Below the pieces are notes generated by a model. It was given only the letters and a program-made list of their open reading frames with translations. It did no database searches and was not told the DNA's origin. From assembly GCA_030418115.1 (NCBI GenBank), contig JAUHQD010000006.1:148778-212777 (forward strand): DNA of 64,000 nt, in the 5' to 3' direction. Every line of letters starts with the position of its first letter. Positions within the stretch are counted from its first letter, which is position 1. The DNA comes from Alteromonadaceae bacterium BrNp21-10 (GTDB taxonomy: Bacteria; Pseudomonadota; Gammaproteobacteria; Enterobacterales; Alteromonadaceae). The translations under genes were made by a program, and so were the position numbers. This document shows, piece after piece, positions 36,591 to 44,885 of the stretch.

Positions 36591-38180
36591 ATGAAAGCAT
36601 TTACTCCATCTTTAATTGCACTAGCATTTGGTACTCTAGTTAGTTTGCCAAGCTACGCTTCTAGCCATCGTGAAGCACCCAATATTAGCCGTTTTCCAAC
36701 CTTAGACTCGACAGACTTCTATGCATTTAACAGCTATGAAGCCGGTCGTGATGATTACGTTACCTTGATTGCCAACTACATCCCATTGCAGGACGGTTAC
36801 GGTGGGCCAAACTATTTTGCTATGGATCCTGATGCTACCTACAGTATTCATATTGATAACGATGGTGATGCTGTCGAAGATATTACCTTCACATTTAATT
36901 TTAAAAGTATGCTGGCAAACAATAATCAGGGTGTCGCTCTGGCTGTCGGCCCAGCAGATAATCAACGCACCGTTGCCGTACCATTAAAAAATGTCGGTGG
37001 TGTTGTTGCCGGTGATAACTCCGCCGTGAATTTTAGCGAAGCCTATACCATGAGCATGATTACCGGCTCGCAGCGCACTGGTTCACAAACCATGTTGACT
37101 AACGTCATGACCGGCGGCAATGAATTTCACAAACCGTTGGACTATATAGGTAACAAAACCTTTGCATCAATGGACAGTTACCAAGACTATGCCGATCAGT
37201 TTGTTTATCAGGTTTCCATACCCGGATGTAGCGCCATGGCCAACGTCTTTGTTGGCCAACGTAAAGACCCCTTTGTGGTTAATTTAGGTAAAACCTTTGA
37301 TTTAGTAAATTATGTACCCGTTGAAGGCGACAGTGCTCCGGGAGCTGGTGATGGGGGTGGATTCCCTGGTGGTATCACCCAATCGGTTGATAACGATGAC
37401 CTAGCGGATAAAAACGTGACAGCTATTGCACTTGAAGTCCCTAAAAGTTGTATTACCGGTGATGGTAACGGCACGATAGGAAGTTGGACTACAGCCAGTT
37501 TACCGCAAGCGCGTATTTTAAATCCTAACGCAAAATTTGCCCAAAATGCAGTCAACGGTGGTGCACTAACTCAAGTATCCCGCCTTGGTAATCCTTTAGT
37601 TAATGAGCTGGTTATTGGTCTAAAAGACAAAGATACCTTCTCTACGTCCCATCCCAAAGATGACGGACAGTTTATTGACTATGTTACTCACCCATCACTA
37701 CCAGAGTTGCTTAACATTCTGTTTAAGGATGCGGTTAATACTACCCTTGGCGCTAATATTGAGACGCTTGCCCCAACTAATTTCCCGCGTAATGATTTAG
37801 TTACTGCATTTTTAACCGGTTTCCCCGGTGTTAATCAGTTAGCAACAGTAACCGGTGCAGAAATGCTGCGTCTGAATACGGGTATTCCAGCAACCATACA
37901 AACTGAGCAATCCGCATTTGGTGTTGCCGGTAATGATTTAGCGGGCTTTCCTAATGGTCGTCGTCCCGGCGATGACGTTGTTGATATTGCCCTTCGTGTG
38001 GTAATGGGACGTTTATGTTATCCCATCCCAGTCAATGGCGTTGAGACCGACCTAGGTTTGTGTACCACGGATGATGCGAGTGTCGGTAATGTACCTTTTA
38101 CTGATGGTGCACCGGTTAACGCCTCAATGATGGATGCAGCCTTTCCTTACCTTGCTACACCACTCGCTGGCTCTAAATAA
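36591..38180 (+). CDS. DUF4331-family secreted protein
   Basis: A 529-residue exported protein with signal peptide (cut near SYA-SSH) and the DUF4331 hallmark SSHREAP right at the mature N-terminus, then LDSTDFYAFNSYE, YSIHIDNDGDAVEDITFTF and VNELVIGLKDKDTFSTSHPKDD in pieces. The mature protein is soluble and would sit in the periplasm or outside. The biochemical role of DUF4331 is unknown. It heads an operon with a lipoprotein, a TPR protein and a HupE/UreJ-like protein, behind a predicted ECF promoter. AAAGGA precedes the ATG. Confidence 0.9.
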   Translation: MKAFTPSLIALAFGTLVSLPSYASSHREAPNISRFPTLDSTDFYAFNSYEAGRDDYVTLIANYIPLQDGYGGPNYFAMDPDATYSIHIDNDGDAVEDITFTFNFKSMLANNNQGVALAVGPADNQRTVAVPLKNVGGVVAGDNSAVNFSEAYTMSMITGSQRTGSQTMLTNVMTGGNEFHKPLDYIGNKTFASMDSYQDYADQFVYQVSIPGCSAMANVFVGQRKDPFVVNLGKTFDLVNYVPVEGDSAPGAGDGGGFPGGITQSVDNDDLADKNVTAIALEVPKSCITGDGNGTIGSWTTASLPQARILNPNAKFAQNAVNGGALTQVSRLGNPLVNELVIGLKDKDTFSTSHPKDDGQFIDYVTHPSLPELLNILFKDAVNTTLGANIETLAPTNFPRNDLVTAFLTGFPGVNQLATVTGAEMLRLNTGIPATIQTEQSAFGVAGNDLAGFPNGRRPGDDVVDIALRVVMGRLCYPIPVNGVETDLGLCTTDDASVGNVPFTDGAPVNASMMDAAFPYLATPLAGSK

Positions 38181-38191
38181 GGAGGATTATC

Positions 38192-38698
38192 ATGAGAAAT
38201 TTTAAACTCACTCATGTCGGTTTCATCATTGCAGCGTTTGCGCTCAGCGCTTGTAATGACAGCAACGATGAAACAGTAATGCCGATGGTAAATAATGCGC
38301 CAACGGCAACAGATGCCATGGTAACAACGCAAACAGAAGTGGTTGTTTCAGACAGGCTAATGGCTAGCGATAGTGACGGCGATAGCCTGAACTATAGCTT
38401 AGTGACTGACGCCATGTTGGGAATGGTTGTGGTGAATGTTGATGGTAGCTACACCTATACGCCTAACCCTGAAACAACCGGTTCCGATAGCTTTGAATTT
38501 GCTGTTAGTGATGGTGTGAATCCGCAGGTAACTGCCACTGTGAGTATCATCATTGAAGAACTGGTTGTGGATTTTGCCACAGCTGGTCGCGAAGCCTACG
38601 GTCAGGAGCCCACAGATACGCCATTGAGCGTTAACGGTAAAGTTTTTATCAATAGCGGCTCAGAAGCTAATTTCGACGATTTACTCATAGCTAACTAA
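38192..38698 (+). CDS. Small lipoprotein with cadherin/VCBS-like Ig domain
   Basis: A 168-residue lipoprotein (lipobox FALSACND, Cys17). One beta-sandwich domain (about 35-125) has the Ig-like tandem pattern (NNAPTATDAMVTT, DSDGDSLNYSLV, GSYTYTPNPETTGSDSFEFAVSDG). A short tail ends in FINSGSEANFDDLLIAN. It starts 11 bases after the DUF4331 stop with a strong GGAGG ribosome site, so the two are co-translated neighbours and probably partners at the cell surface. Confidence 0.8.
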   Translation: MRNFKLTHVGFIIAAFALSACNDSNDETVMPMVNNAPTATDAMVTTQTEVVVSDRLMASDSDGDSLNYSLVTDAMLGMVVVNVDGSYTYTPNPETTGSDSFEFAVSDGVNPQVTATVSIIIEELVVDFATAGREAYGQEPTDTPLSVNGKVFINSGSEANFDDLLIAN

Positions 38699-38766
38699 CG
38701 GTTAATTAACAGCAAACGGATTTAACTTTTTATGGACCATGGATGGTCTTTTTTAAGGATTCGATA

Positions 38767-39798
38767 ATGAAGTACTGGCTACTATCCCCATTGTTGTTAC
38801 TGAGTACATTTTTATTCAGCCCGTTGTTATCCGCTGAGGCTTTTATTCCTAGTGCAGATTATGTTGTGGCTAAATCAAACTCAAAAACATTGGCCGAACT
38901 CACTACAGAAGAATTAACCGCGCTGGTATTAGATAGTCAATTTGTTGGTAAAACGGAAATCAATCAAGGTCTGTTAAAAAGCCAATTAAGCGCTAAATAT
39001 AGTAAAACCCAAAGTCCCAATATGGGCTATTTATATGCGTGGGTATTACAAAGGGAACATAAGTTTGACCAAGCGTTAACGATAATCAGTGAAGTCTTAT
39101 CTACACAATCTAACCATGTGAATGCACGTTTGCTTAAGGCCAATATGCTTATGGTTAAAGGGCAGTTCGACCAAGCAAAGCAGCAATGCCTAGCCCTAAT
39201 TGGCCACGCAAGTATTGTCACTATCAGTACCTGCAGTTTAGATGTGCAAAGCCAAGCAGGACAGCTAGCGCAAAGTTATCAAGGATTACTCAAAATTACC
39301 CAGCGCCGCCAACCCAATCAGGCGACTCGCCATGTACTGGCAGAAATGGCATTGCGATTAGGCGAGCCAGCAAAATCACTGGCACATTTAACGGGCATTG
39401 AGTTAACCAAGGCTCCCGTTAGCTTGGTGGTGTTATGGGCTGATGCGCAACTTGCTTTAGGTCATTATGCCATTGTAACTACTACGTTAGGGGCGATGAT
39501 ATTAGAGTCTAACAACCTAGAAGATGCGCTATTACTCAAACTAGCTCAAGCAGAAAAACTGGATATAAATTCTCACAGTAACCACTGGCAAACCCTGATA
39601 GCACAGCGCGTGCAATTGCGAGAATTACGCCAGGACACTTTCCATGCGAGTGACTTAGCGTGGTATTACCTAACCATTGAAAACAATAGTAATAAAGCCC
39701 GTTATTGGGCCAATATCAATTGGCAGCAAGCGAAATTGCAAAGTGATGAGATCTTACTCAAGCGGGCTAACAATAGCTCTTTGGAGCTAACACAATGA
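38767..39798 (+). CDS. Exported TPR-repeat protein
   Basis: A 343-residue protein with an N-terminal signal peptide (MKYWLLSPLLLLSTFLFSPLLSA in pieces) and several tetratricopeptide-like helical repeats (about 75-320). It is probably a periplasmic scaffold for the other products of this operon. The start at 38767 is chosen because AAGGA lies 7-8 bases before it; the ATG at 38743 would prepend residues without a signal. A weak hairpin (GACCA-TGGA-TGGTC followed by T6) lies just upstream. The end overlaps the next gene (ATGA). Confidence 0.75.
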   Translation: MKYWLLSPLLLLSTFLFSPLLSAEAFIPSADYVVAKSNSKTLAELTTEELTALVLDSQFVGKTEINQGLLKSQLSAKYSKTQSPNMGYLYAWVLQREHKFDQALTIISEVLSTQSNHVNARLLKANMLMVKGQFDQAKQQCLALIGHASIVTISTCSLDVQSQAGQLAQSYQGLLKITQRRQPNQATRHVLAEMALRLGEPAKSLAHLTGIELTKAPVSLVVLWADAQLALGHYAIVTTTLGAMILESNNLEDALLLKLAQAEKLDINSHSNHWQTLIAQRVQLRELRQDTFHASDLAWYYLTIENNSNKARYWANINWQQAKLQSDEILLKRANNSSLELTQ

Positions 39799-40925
39799 AT
39801 AAACTACACTCTGCCATTAGCGTCTTATTAGTGTCTTTATCGTTCAGTTTTTCATGTGCAGCCCACCAATTCAGTACCAGTTATTTAACCTTAGATGCGG
39901 CGGATCAAAGTGCCTTATCAATGAGTGGTTCTTGGCAGGTCGAAATTTCAGACTTGGAGCAACAAATAGCCTTTGATTTAAACCAAGATGGCGAAATCAG
40001 CTGGCAAGAAATTACTGCGAAAAAGACCGCCATTTATCAATTTTTGCAATTCGCCATTGGGGTGAATCAAGCAGGGCAGGCGTGTAGCCTTAATAACCGA
40101 GGACAGCTAAAACTCGATTCCCATTTCAATCAACCATATGTTGATATTCCTGTGGTGATTAATTGCCCAGCGAGCAGTGCCATTGATATCAGTTATCGGG
40201 CTTTTTTTGCTAACGATGCTAACCATAAGGCTATCGTTGCCATCAATTATTCAAGCGCTAAAGCAAGTTACAGTGCTAGTAGAGTTTTTAGCCAAGCTAA
40301 GCAATTACAACATTTTGATTTTAATCAAAGCAGCTATTATCAAACCTTCGTTGAATATGTGTACCAAGGGGTAATACATATTTGGCTGGGTTTAGATCAT
40401 ATTTTATTTTTAATTGCCCTGTTGCTCACCTGTGTATTGGTTAGAAAGGAAAAAAAGTGGCAAGGCATGTCATCGAAACTGCATATTTTTAAAAATACAG
40501 CTTGGATTGTTACCGCTTTTACGCTGGCGCATTCCATCACCTTAACCGCCACTGCAATGGAGTTAATCTCGCCTAATAGTCGTTGGGTTGAACTGGGGAT
40601 AGCGATTTCTGTTTTATTCGCTGCCTTGAATAATATTTGGCCACTGATCATTCGCCTAGGTTGGGTGACGTTTGCCTTTGGTTTATTACATGGAATGGGG
40701 TTTGCGAGTGTACTCGGTGAACTGGGGCTATCCAGTCGTCATCAACTATTAAGTGTACTGGCATTTAACATTGGGGTAGAAATTGGACAACTAGCTATCT
40801 TAGCTATCGCATTGCCGGTATTAATCGCCATTAGAAAATTTAACTGGTATCAACAATGGCTGATGCCGGCAGGATCTTTGACCATAGCGTTAATTGCAGT
40901 GCAGTGGTCGGTTGAGCGTATTTAA
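39795..40925 (+). CDS. HupE/UreJ-like membrane protein
   Basis: A 376-residue protein with signal peptide, a periplasmic N-terminal beta domain (about 25-180) and a membrane half of six to seven helices. The membrane half carries the HupE/UreJ_2 motifs IHIWLGLDHILFLIALLL, WIVTAFTLAHSITLTA and FGLLHGMGFASVLGELG. The conserved His and Asp residues in these helices suggest metal (nickel or cobalt) transport in the short HupE proteins. For this long type the substrate is unknown. It overlaps the TPR gene by 4 bases and ends the operon. It is not next to the urease cluster, although both lie within 2 kb. Confidence 0.85.
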   Translation: MNKLHSAISVLLVSLSFSFSCAAHQFSTSYLTLDAADQSALSMSGSWQVEISDLEQQIAFDLNQDGEISWQEITAKKTAIYQFLQFAIGVNQAGQACSLNNRGQLKLDSHFNQPYVDIPVVINCPASSAIDISYRAFFANDANHKAIVAINYSSAKASYSASRVFSQAKQLQHFDFNQSSYYQTFVEYVYQGVIHIWLGLDHILFLIALLLTCVLVRKEKKWQGMSSKLHIFKNTAWIVTAFTLAHSITLTATAMELISPNSRWVELGIAISVLFAALNNIWPLIIRLGWVTFAFGLLHGMGFASVLGELGLSSRHQLLSVLAFNIGVEIGQLAILAIALPVLIAIRKFNWYQQWLMPAGSLTIALIAVQWSVERI

Positions 40926-40986
40926 CAATACGCCTTCTAATAGCGACGATGGCTAAGCATTTTATGTGTATATGACTCTATTTATT

Positions 40987-41016
40987 CCCGTTCGTCCTGA
41001 GCTTGTCGAAGGATGG
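40987..41016 (+). repeat. REP-like repeat, copy 1
   Basis: A 30-base unit containing TTCGTCCTGAGCTTGTCGAA, identical to 41101-41130 and close to an inverted copy at 42572-42596. The TTCG/CGAA ends form a hairpin. This sequence type is a widespread bacterial intergenic repeat. Confidence 0.75.
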
Positions 41017-41038
41017 ATGATTGTATTGGAGCTTTTCC

Positions 41039-41068
41039 GTCATTCCGGCAGGCTAAAAGCCGGAGTCC
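41039..41068 (+). repeat. Second REP-like hairpin (CCGGC / GCCGG)
   Basis: GTCATTCCGGCAGGC followed by AAAAGCCGGAGTCC forms a stem CCGGC/GCCGG. This too resembles a common intergenic palindromic repeat, here between the two REP copies. Confidence 0.55.
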
Positions 41069-41100
41069 ATGTTTTTTATTGGCAGCGCCAACGAGCTATC

Positions 41101-41130
41101 CCCGTTCGTCCTGAGCTTGTCGAAGGATGG
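41101..41130 (+). repeat. REP-like repeat, copy 2
   Basis: The same 30 bases as 40987-41016, in the same orientation. Confidence 0.75.
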
Positions 41131-41207
41131 TCAACTTTATTAGCGTACTTCGTTTGTCTTACCTGCAAAGGCAGTAGCTATTTTTATTGTTTACACCGAC
41201 TCTTATA

Positions 41208-41512
41208 TTGGCTGCGCCAACCGCTATCCCTAGCTTTTTTCGTCCGCCCTCCTTGGCGGCCAAGCCTATTTTTTACGGCCAAAAAATAGGCGAAAAAGGC
41301 CTTTGCGACGGCAACGTTATGAAGTACATCCTGTACTTCACTCTTCGAGCCAGCTAAAGCTGTTCAAAAGTTTTCCCTAAACTTTTGTCTATTTCCGAAT
41401 TGAATGCCCATTCTAATATCGAACCGGCGTGATGCAGCGTCCCTGCAAAGTGCACGCCTTGGCACAACGTCCTGTTGTGCCATTCGACGAATGGCCATTA
41501 AATACGGGAAAG
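41208..41512. repeat. Hairpin-chain element R1 (GGA/TCC loops)
   Basis: A non-coding element between convergent genes. Hairpins on the plus strand, stem/loop: CCGCC with loop CTCCTT (41244-41259); GCCTATTTTTT with loop ACGGCC (41264-41291); GAAGTAC with loop ATCCT (41321-41339); CAAAAGTTT with loop TCCCT (41365-41387). Then a three-way junction. Its outer stem pairs 41395-41413 with 41489-41507. Arm one is GGCGTG/CACGCC around TGCAG-CGTCC-CTGCA (41426-41458). Arm two is GGCACAAC-GTCCT-GTTGTGCC (41461-41481). R2 and R3 share the plan with different but still paired stems. The minus strand, which carries GGA in the loops, runs directly downstream of the lipoprotein gene at 41547. The remaining stretch 40926-41207 holds only the REP-like repeats. 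Confidence 0.75.
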
Positions 41513-41546
41513 TTGACCACTACAGTCTCAGGTTAATCATCACTTT

Positions 41547-42101
41547 CTATTTATTCTCTGTCATATAGTCGTAGAATCCTTTGATATATGCATTCTGGAT
41601 AACAATCTCTCTGTTGGCTCGCTTTCCATATATCATCACTTTTAAATCCTGAGCGGAATCATACTTTTTCTTTAGTAATGATTCCGGAATTTCAACCCCA
41701 AAAGTTTCTAAAACATAAGATCCAGACATTCCAGATCCTGTTGTGGAATCAATTTCTATAAAAGTTGCTTTATTGCCATTTTCCCAATATGCACTATTGA
41801 AAAATGCCCAGTCATTTAGAAGAATTTGAACATAAAGTTGGATGGTTTCATTATCGCGAGTGACCAGATCGCGTATCATAAAGTAGGTTCCACTATTAGA
41901 CATCGTATCCATGTACTGCTTTGGACCGTTTATAATTTTACCTCCTTTATACTCATCAACTTCAACCGATGAATACTGCTTGACCAGTTTAGGTGTGTTA
42001 TAGATTCGGGTGGAGGCTATTGACTGGCATCCGGAAACTAGGAGTAGTGTAATCAATATTGAAATAGTGGTAAAAACCATTTTGGTACCTGCTTTACTCA
42101 T
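41547..42101 (-). CDS. Uncharacterised lipoprotein
   Basis: A 184-residue lipoprotein with lipobox LLVSGCQS (Cys25) and a beta-rich mature part (TYFMIRDLVTRDNETIQLYVQILLNDWAFFNSAY in pieces). Not recognised beyond that. CAGGAG 7 bases upstream of the ATG at 42101 fixes the start. It is isolated between two repeat-rich stretches, which hints at a gene acquired or relocated with them. Confidence 0.7.
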   Translation of the reverse strand: MSKAGTKMVFTTISILITLLLVSGCQSIASTRIYNTPKLVKQYSSVEVDEYKGGKIINGPKQYMDTMSNSGTYFMIRDLVTRDNETIQLYVQILLNDWAFFNSAYWENGNKATFIEIDSTTGSGMSGSYVLETFGVEIPESLLKKKYDSAQDLKVMIYGKRANREIVIQNAYIKGFYDYMTENK

Positions 42102-42244
42102 CCAGATTCTCCTGTTTTCTTAATGTTTAGTTTCTATTCAATTTCTTAAGTTAGCGCTAAGCGACCCTAAAAACAAGCAGTTAGAATCATCAGTTAATAA
42201 TCGAAAAAGTCAGAGCAGGCGTTGCGTCTTTTAGATATTTTTAA

Positions 42245-42455
42245 GCCAAGCGAAGCTTGGCGTTTACCCTTTCTAGTTTGTAAATGGCTTATTCAGAATA
42301 GCTGGCTGCTATTCGAGACAGGGATGTCGAGAAAACAACGACAGAAGGGATGTGGATTTGTTGTGGTAGCGGCTAGCCTGAATAAGTCATTTACGTTGTA
42401 AACTGGCAAGGGCGCCGTGGGGTTCCAAGGGGACTTCGGCGAAAAGTCCCCTTGG
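42245..42455 (+). repeat. Structured intergenic element R5
   Basis: Non-coding and hairpin-dense. GCCAAGC-GAA-GCTTGGC is at 42245-42261. A 17-bp long-range stem joins GTAAATGGCTTATTCAG (42280-42296) and CTGAATAAGTCATTTAC (42378-42394) with one G-U pair. It encloses GACA-GGGA-TGTC (42317-42328) and a CAAC...GTTG arm containing AAGGGATGT. A 12-bp stem CCAAGGGGACTT/AAGTCCCCTTGG follows (42425-42455). The string ACAGGGATGT equals the core of the CsrA SELEX consensus. The rest of the 519-base gap 42102-42620 has one REP-like copy and no gene. Confidence 0.65.
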
Positions 42456-42571
42456 GCGTTGTCGCCGCTGCGACGCCCAAGCTAACAAATAGTAAAAGTG
42501 CCTGATTCGCGCAGCGATAAACTGAGTAAATACAAATAAACTACAGCGGCGGTAAGCCAATAGTTATCGAG

Positions 42572-42596
42572 CCTTCGACACCGCTCAGGACGAACG
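42572..42596 (-). repeat. REP-like repeat, inverted variant
   Basis: CCTTCGACACCGCTCAGGAC plus CGAACG is an inverted, slightly changed copy of the REP-like unit at 40987 and 41101. Confidence 0.65.
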
Positions 42597-42620
42597 TCTA
42601 AATCAACTAACTGGCGCAGC

Positions 42621-42803
42621 CTAATCCTCTTTACGCTTAGCCTTCTTGGCTTTCCACCACCCATACCCTTTAAACACCACCAATGCCAACAGGGCATAAA
42701 AGGCAATATGGTAACCAAGATGGTCTTCGCCTAGATGATGGTCTTCGTGGGCGAATGCACTAGCGCTAACCAACAATGTAACTAGTAATGTGATGATTTT
42801 CAT
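42621..42803 (-). CDS. Small His-rich single-pass protein at the end of the urease operon
   Basis: A 60-residue protein with a signal peptide cut near AFA-HEDHH. A histidine cluster HEDHHLGEDHLGYH follows at the mature N-terminus, then one membrane helix and a Lys-rich cytosolic tail. It lies 50 bases after ureG on the same strand. The exposed His/Asp/Glu cluster looks like a nickel-binding site, so a role in periplasmic nickel handling for urease is a plausible inference. AAAGGACAC precedes the ATG. It is not a known Ure protein. Confidence 0.7.
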   Translation of the reverse strand: MKIITLLVTLLVSASAFAHEDHHLGEDHLGYHIAFYALLALVVFKGYGWWKAKKAKRKED

Positions 42804-42853
42804 AATGTGTCCTTTTAAATATTAAATAATGATTTTTAAAATTAATTTAGTGC

Positions 42854-43468
42854 TTAAACCTGCAACATGCCTTCGCTTTCGATAAAGCTAATGATGTCAT
42901 CCAGCCCTTGTTTGGTTTTCATATTGCTAAACACAAATGGCTTATCGCCACGCATTTTTTTGGCATCTCTGTCCATCACCTCTAATGAGGCGCCAACCAG
43001 TTCAGCGACATCGATTTTATTGATGATCAGTAAATCGGACTTTGTAATACCGGGGCCGCCTTTGCGGGGGATTTTATCGCCTGCAGAGACATCAATCACA
43101 TATAAGGTTAAGTCGGATAACTCTGGGCTAAAGGTGGCGCTAAGGTTATCGCCGCCGCTTTCTACCAGTACAAAGTCCAAGTTCGGATGGCGTTCTTGTA
43201 GTTCATCAATGGCGGCTAGGTTCATGGAGGCATCTTCGCGAATGGCCGTATGCGGGCAGCCGCCGGTTTCTACGCCTAAGATACGGTCGCTGGCTAATGC
43301 ACCATGGCGAGTTAAGAATTCAGCATCTTCGCGGGTGTAGATGTCATTGGTGACCACCGCCATATTGTATTTATCACGCAGTGCTAGGCATAACTCTCTG
43401 AGTAATGCGGTTTTGCCTGAGCCCACTGGGCCGCCGACGCCAATTCGTAAAATTTGTTTATTTTTCAT
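42854..43468 (-). CDS. ureG: Urease accessory GTPase UreG
   Basis: A 204-residue SIMIBI-class GTPase delivering nickel to urease. The P-loop GPVGSGKT is at residues 13-20, and the metal-site C-P-H motif is in [17 protein letters not shown]. The Switch-like [14 protein letters not shown] and the guanine motif [11 protein letters not shown] are present. Length is standard. It follows ureF by 64 bases. Confidence 0.97.
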   Translation of the reverse strand: MKNKQILRIGVGGPVGSGKTALLRELCLALRDKYNMAVVTNDIYTREDAEFLTRHGALASDRILGVETGGCPHTAIREDASMNLAAIDELQERHPNLDFVLVESGGDNLSATFSPELSDLTLYVIDVSAGDKIPRKGGPGITKSDLLIINKIDVAELVGASLEVMDRDAKKMRGDKPFVFSNMKTKQGLDDIISFIESEGMLQV

Positions 43469-43532
43469 GGGTTACCACTTCTGTTAATCATTCTAAATTT
43501 GTTAAGTTCAAAGGAGCCAGTCTGCAACGCAG

Positions 43533-44225
43533 TCATGATCGAAACAACCTAGTGTATTGGGTTTCGTGCCAGGCACTGGCCATTGCCAAGTGCGGCATGC
43601 TGGCACCAATCTCGTCATCTTCTAAGGCATTCGCCGTTTGTATAGCTAGCTCTACTTGCTCGGATAAGTTAAATAATAAGTTTTGTGACTGGGTTTGCCC
43701 TAGCGGTACTAATTTGGTGGCAGCGGCTATTTGGTTATCTAAATAGGTCCAGCAATAGCCACTTTGTGCGGATAACACATCTAATCCAAATACCTGTGCG
43801 GCAATGGCAAAGGCACTAACAAAGCTGATTTCCTGTCGCTGCCAGAATAATGAATAAACTGTCATGTCCGCTGCATCTAATTGATCCAACAGGCGCATCA
43901 ACGCTTTGCCCATGGCGACATCGGCCATATGCAGTTCATAACTTTCGCGGCTGGCTAGTATTTGCTCGTTCCAGCGCTGGAAGGCCTCACCATCCTTTAA
44001 GGTTAAAGAGCGATGTAAATGCTTGAGTATGGCTAAATCGTTGTGGGCAATGGCCACCGATAAATTCATCGCCACCCAACTTTCGGTACTGGCGGCGTTA
44101 TTGATCCAGCCCATTTCCACGGCGTATTCTAAGCCTTGTGAAAACGAGAAACCGCCCACCGGTAAGTTGGCGCTACACAGCTGCAATAAGCGGCTCAGCT
44201 TTAGCGGCTGTTGGCTATCAGTCAT
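43533..44225 (-). CDS. ureF: Urease accessory protein UreF
   Basis: A 230-residue all-helical protein that joins UreD and UreG in the pre-activation complex. Family marks are [25 protein letters not shown] in pieces, the C-terminal [16 protein letters not shown] and a [28 protein letters not shown] tail in pieces. The start at 44225 ([10 protein letters not shown]) is preferred to the longer frame from 44294 because it gives the usual length and overlaps the ureE end by 8 bases. Confidence 0.95.
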   Translation of the reverse strand: MTDSQQPLKLSRLLQLCSANLPVGGFSFSQGLEYAVEMGWINNAASTESWVAMNLSVAIAHNDLAILKHLHRSLTLKDGEAFQRWNEQILASRESYELHMADVAMGKALMRLLDQLDAADMTVYSLFWQRQEISFVSAFAIAAQVFGLDVLSAQSGYCWTYLDNQIAAATKLVPLGQTQSQNLLFNLSEQVELAIQTANALEDDEIGASMPHLAMASAWHETQYTRLFRS

Positions 44226-44667
44226 GTGAATGGGAATGACCGTGGCCACCATAGGCTCCATTTTCCGGTTCAAAAATCGCTGGGCTGTGATCAATGATTA
44301 GCCCGTACTTTTCGGCTAGTTCATCCAGCACATGATCGGGTTTATAACGTACCCATAATTCGCCCACTTGCAGCGAGGTATGGCGGTTACCTAAGTGATA
44401 ACAGACCTTGGCGAAGGTTAACCAATCGGTGGCAATAGCCGTGCTGACTGGCTCTGCTAAACCTTTAACCTCAATTAACAATCCGCACTCGGTTTTGAGT
44501 ACTTCACCGATGAATAGCGGATGACCGCGCTCCATAAAAATACCAATATCCAACCCTTGGTCGGTACTGGTTTTTATGCGCGCCTTTTTACGGGTGTCTT
44601 GATCCAAAGTGATAGAACCATCAATGGGATCATGAGTGTGACTTAAGCGTGTATAGGCTTGTAACAT
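44218..44667 (-). CDS. ureE: Urease nickel metallochaperone UreE
   Basis: A 149-residue dimeric nickel chaperone. The peptide-binding N-terminal half, the metal-binding half with [15 protein letters not shown] (the conserved interface His) and a short His tail [10 protein letters not shown] are visible. It is separated from ureC by a 182-base gap that contains a duplicated end of ureC, unusual for a urease operon. Confidence 0.96.
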   Translation of the reverse strand: MLQAYTRLSHTHDPIDGSITLDQDTRKKARIKTSTDQGLDIGIFMERGHPLFIGEVLKTECGLLIEVKGLAEPVSTAIATDWLTFAKVCYHLGNRHTSLQVGELWVRYKPDHVLDELAEKYGLIIDHSPAIFEPENGAYGGHGHSHSHD

Positions 44668-44738
44668 CTTTGATTAAAATCCTATTTTTTCAATTTCAAT
44701 TTCAATTTCTAATTTATACATTGTTCAAAATAGAATGC

Positions 44739-44789
44739 TTCTATGCAGAACAATTAAAATAAACAATACTACTGTGCCAACGGCAATGA
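44739..44789. repeat. Direct repeat, copy A, duplicated 3' end of ureC
   Basis: A 51-base stretch, identical but for one base to 44835-44885. The second copy covers the ureC stop codon and last 11 codons; this copy lies in the ureC-ureE gap. The 96-base offset suggests one small tandem duplication. Confidence 0.85.
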
Positions 44790-44834
44790 ATATGTGACTC
44801 ACCAAAAAAACGAAAACAATGCAGCATAAAAGTG

Positions 44835-44885
44835 TTCTATGCAGAACAATTAAAATAAACAATACAACTGTGCCAACGGCAATGA
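44835..44885. repeat. Direct repeat, copy B, overlapping the ureC end
   Basis: The partner of 44739-44789. It includes the codons for the C-terminal [10 protein letters not shown] of UreC and 15 bases beyond the stop. Confidence 0.85.

Noticed and set aside
40966..41289. 107-codon open frame after the HupE-like gene
   Set aside because: It consists of REP-like repeats and the first part of R1.
41208..41512. CRISPR array or tRNA cluster
   Set aside because: The hairpins differ in sequence and spacing, there are no regular spacers, and the three-way junction lacks an acceptor stem, anticodon arm and CCA.
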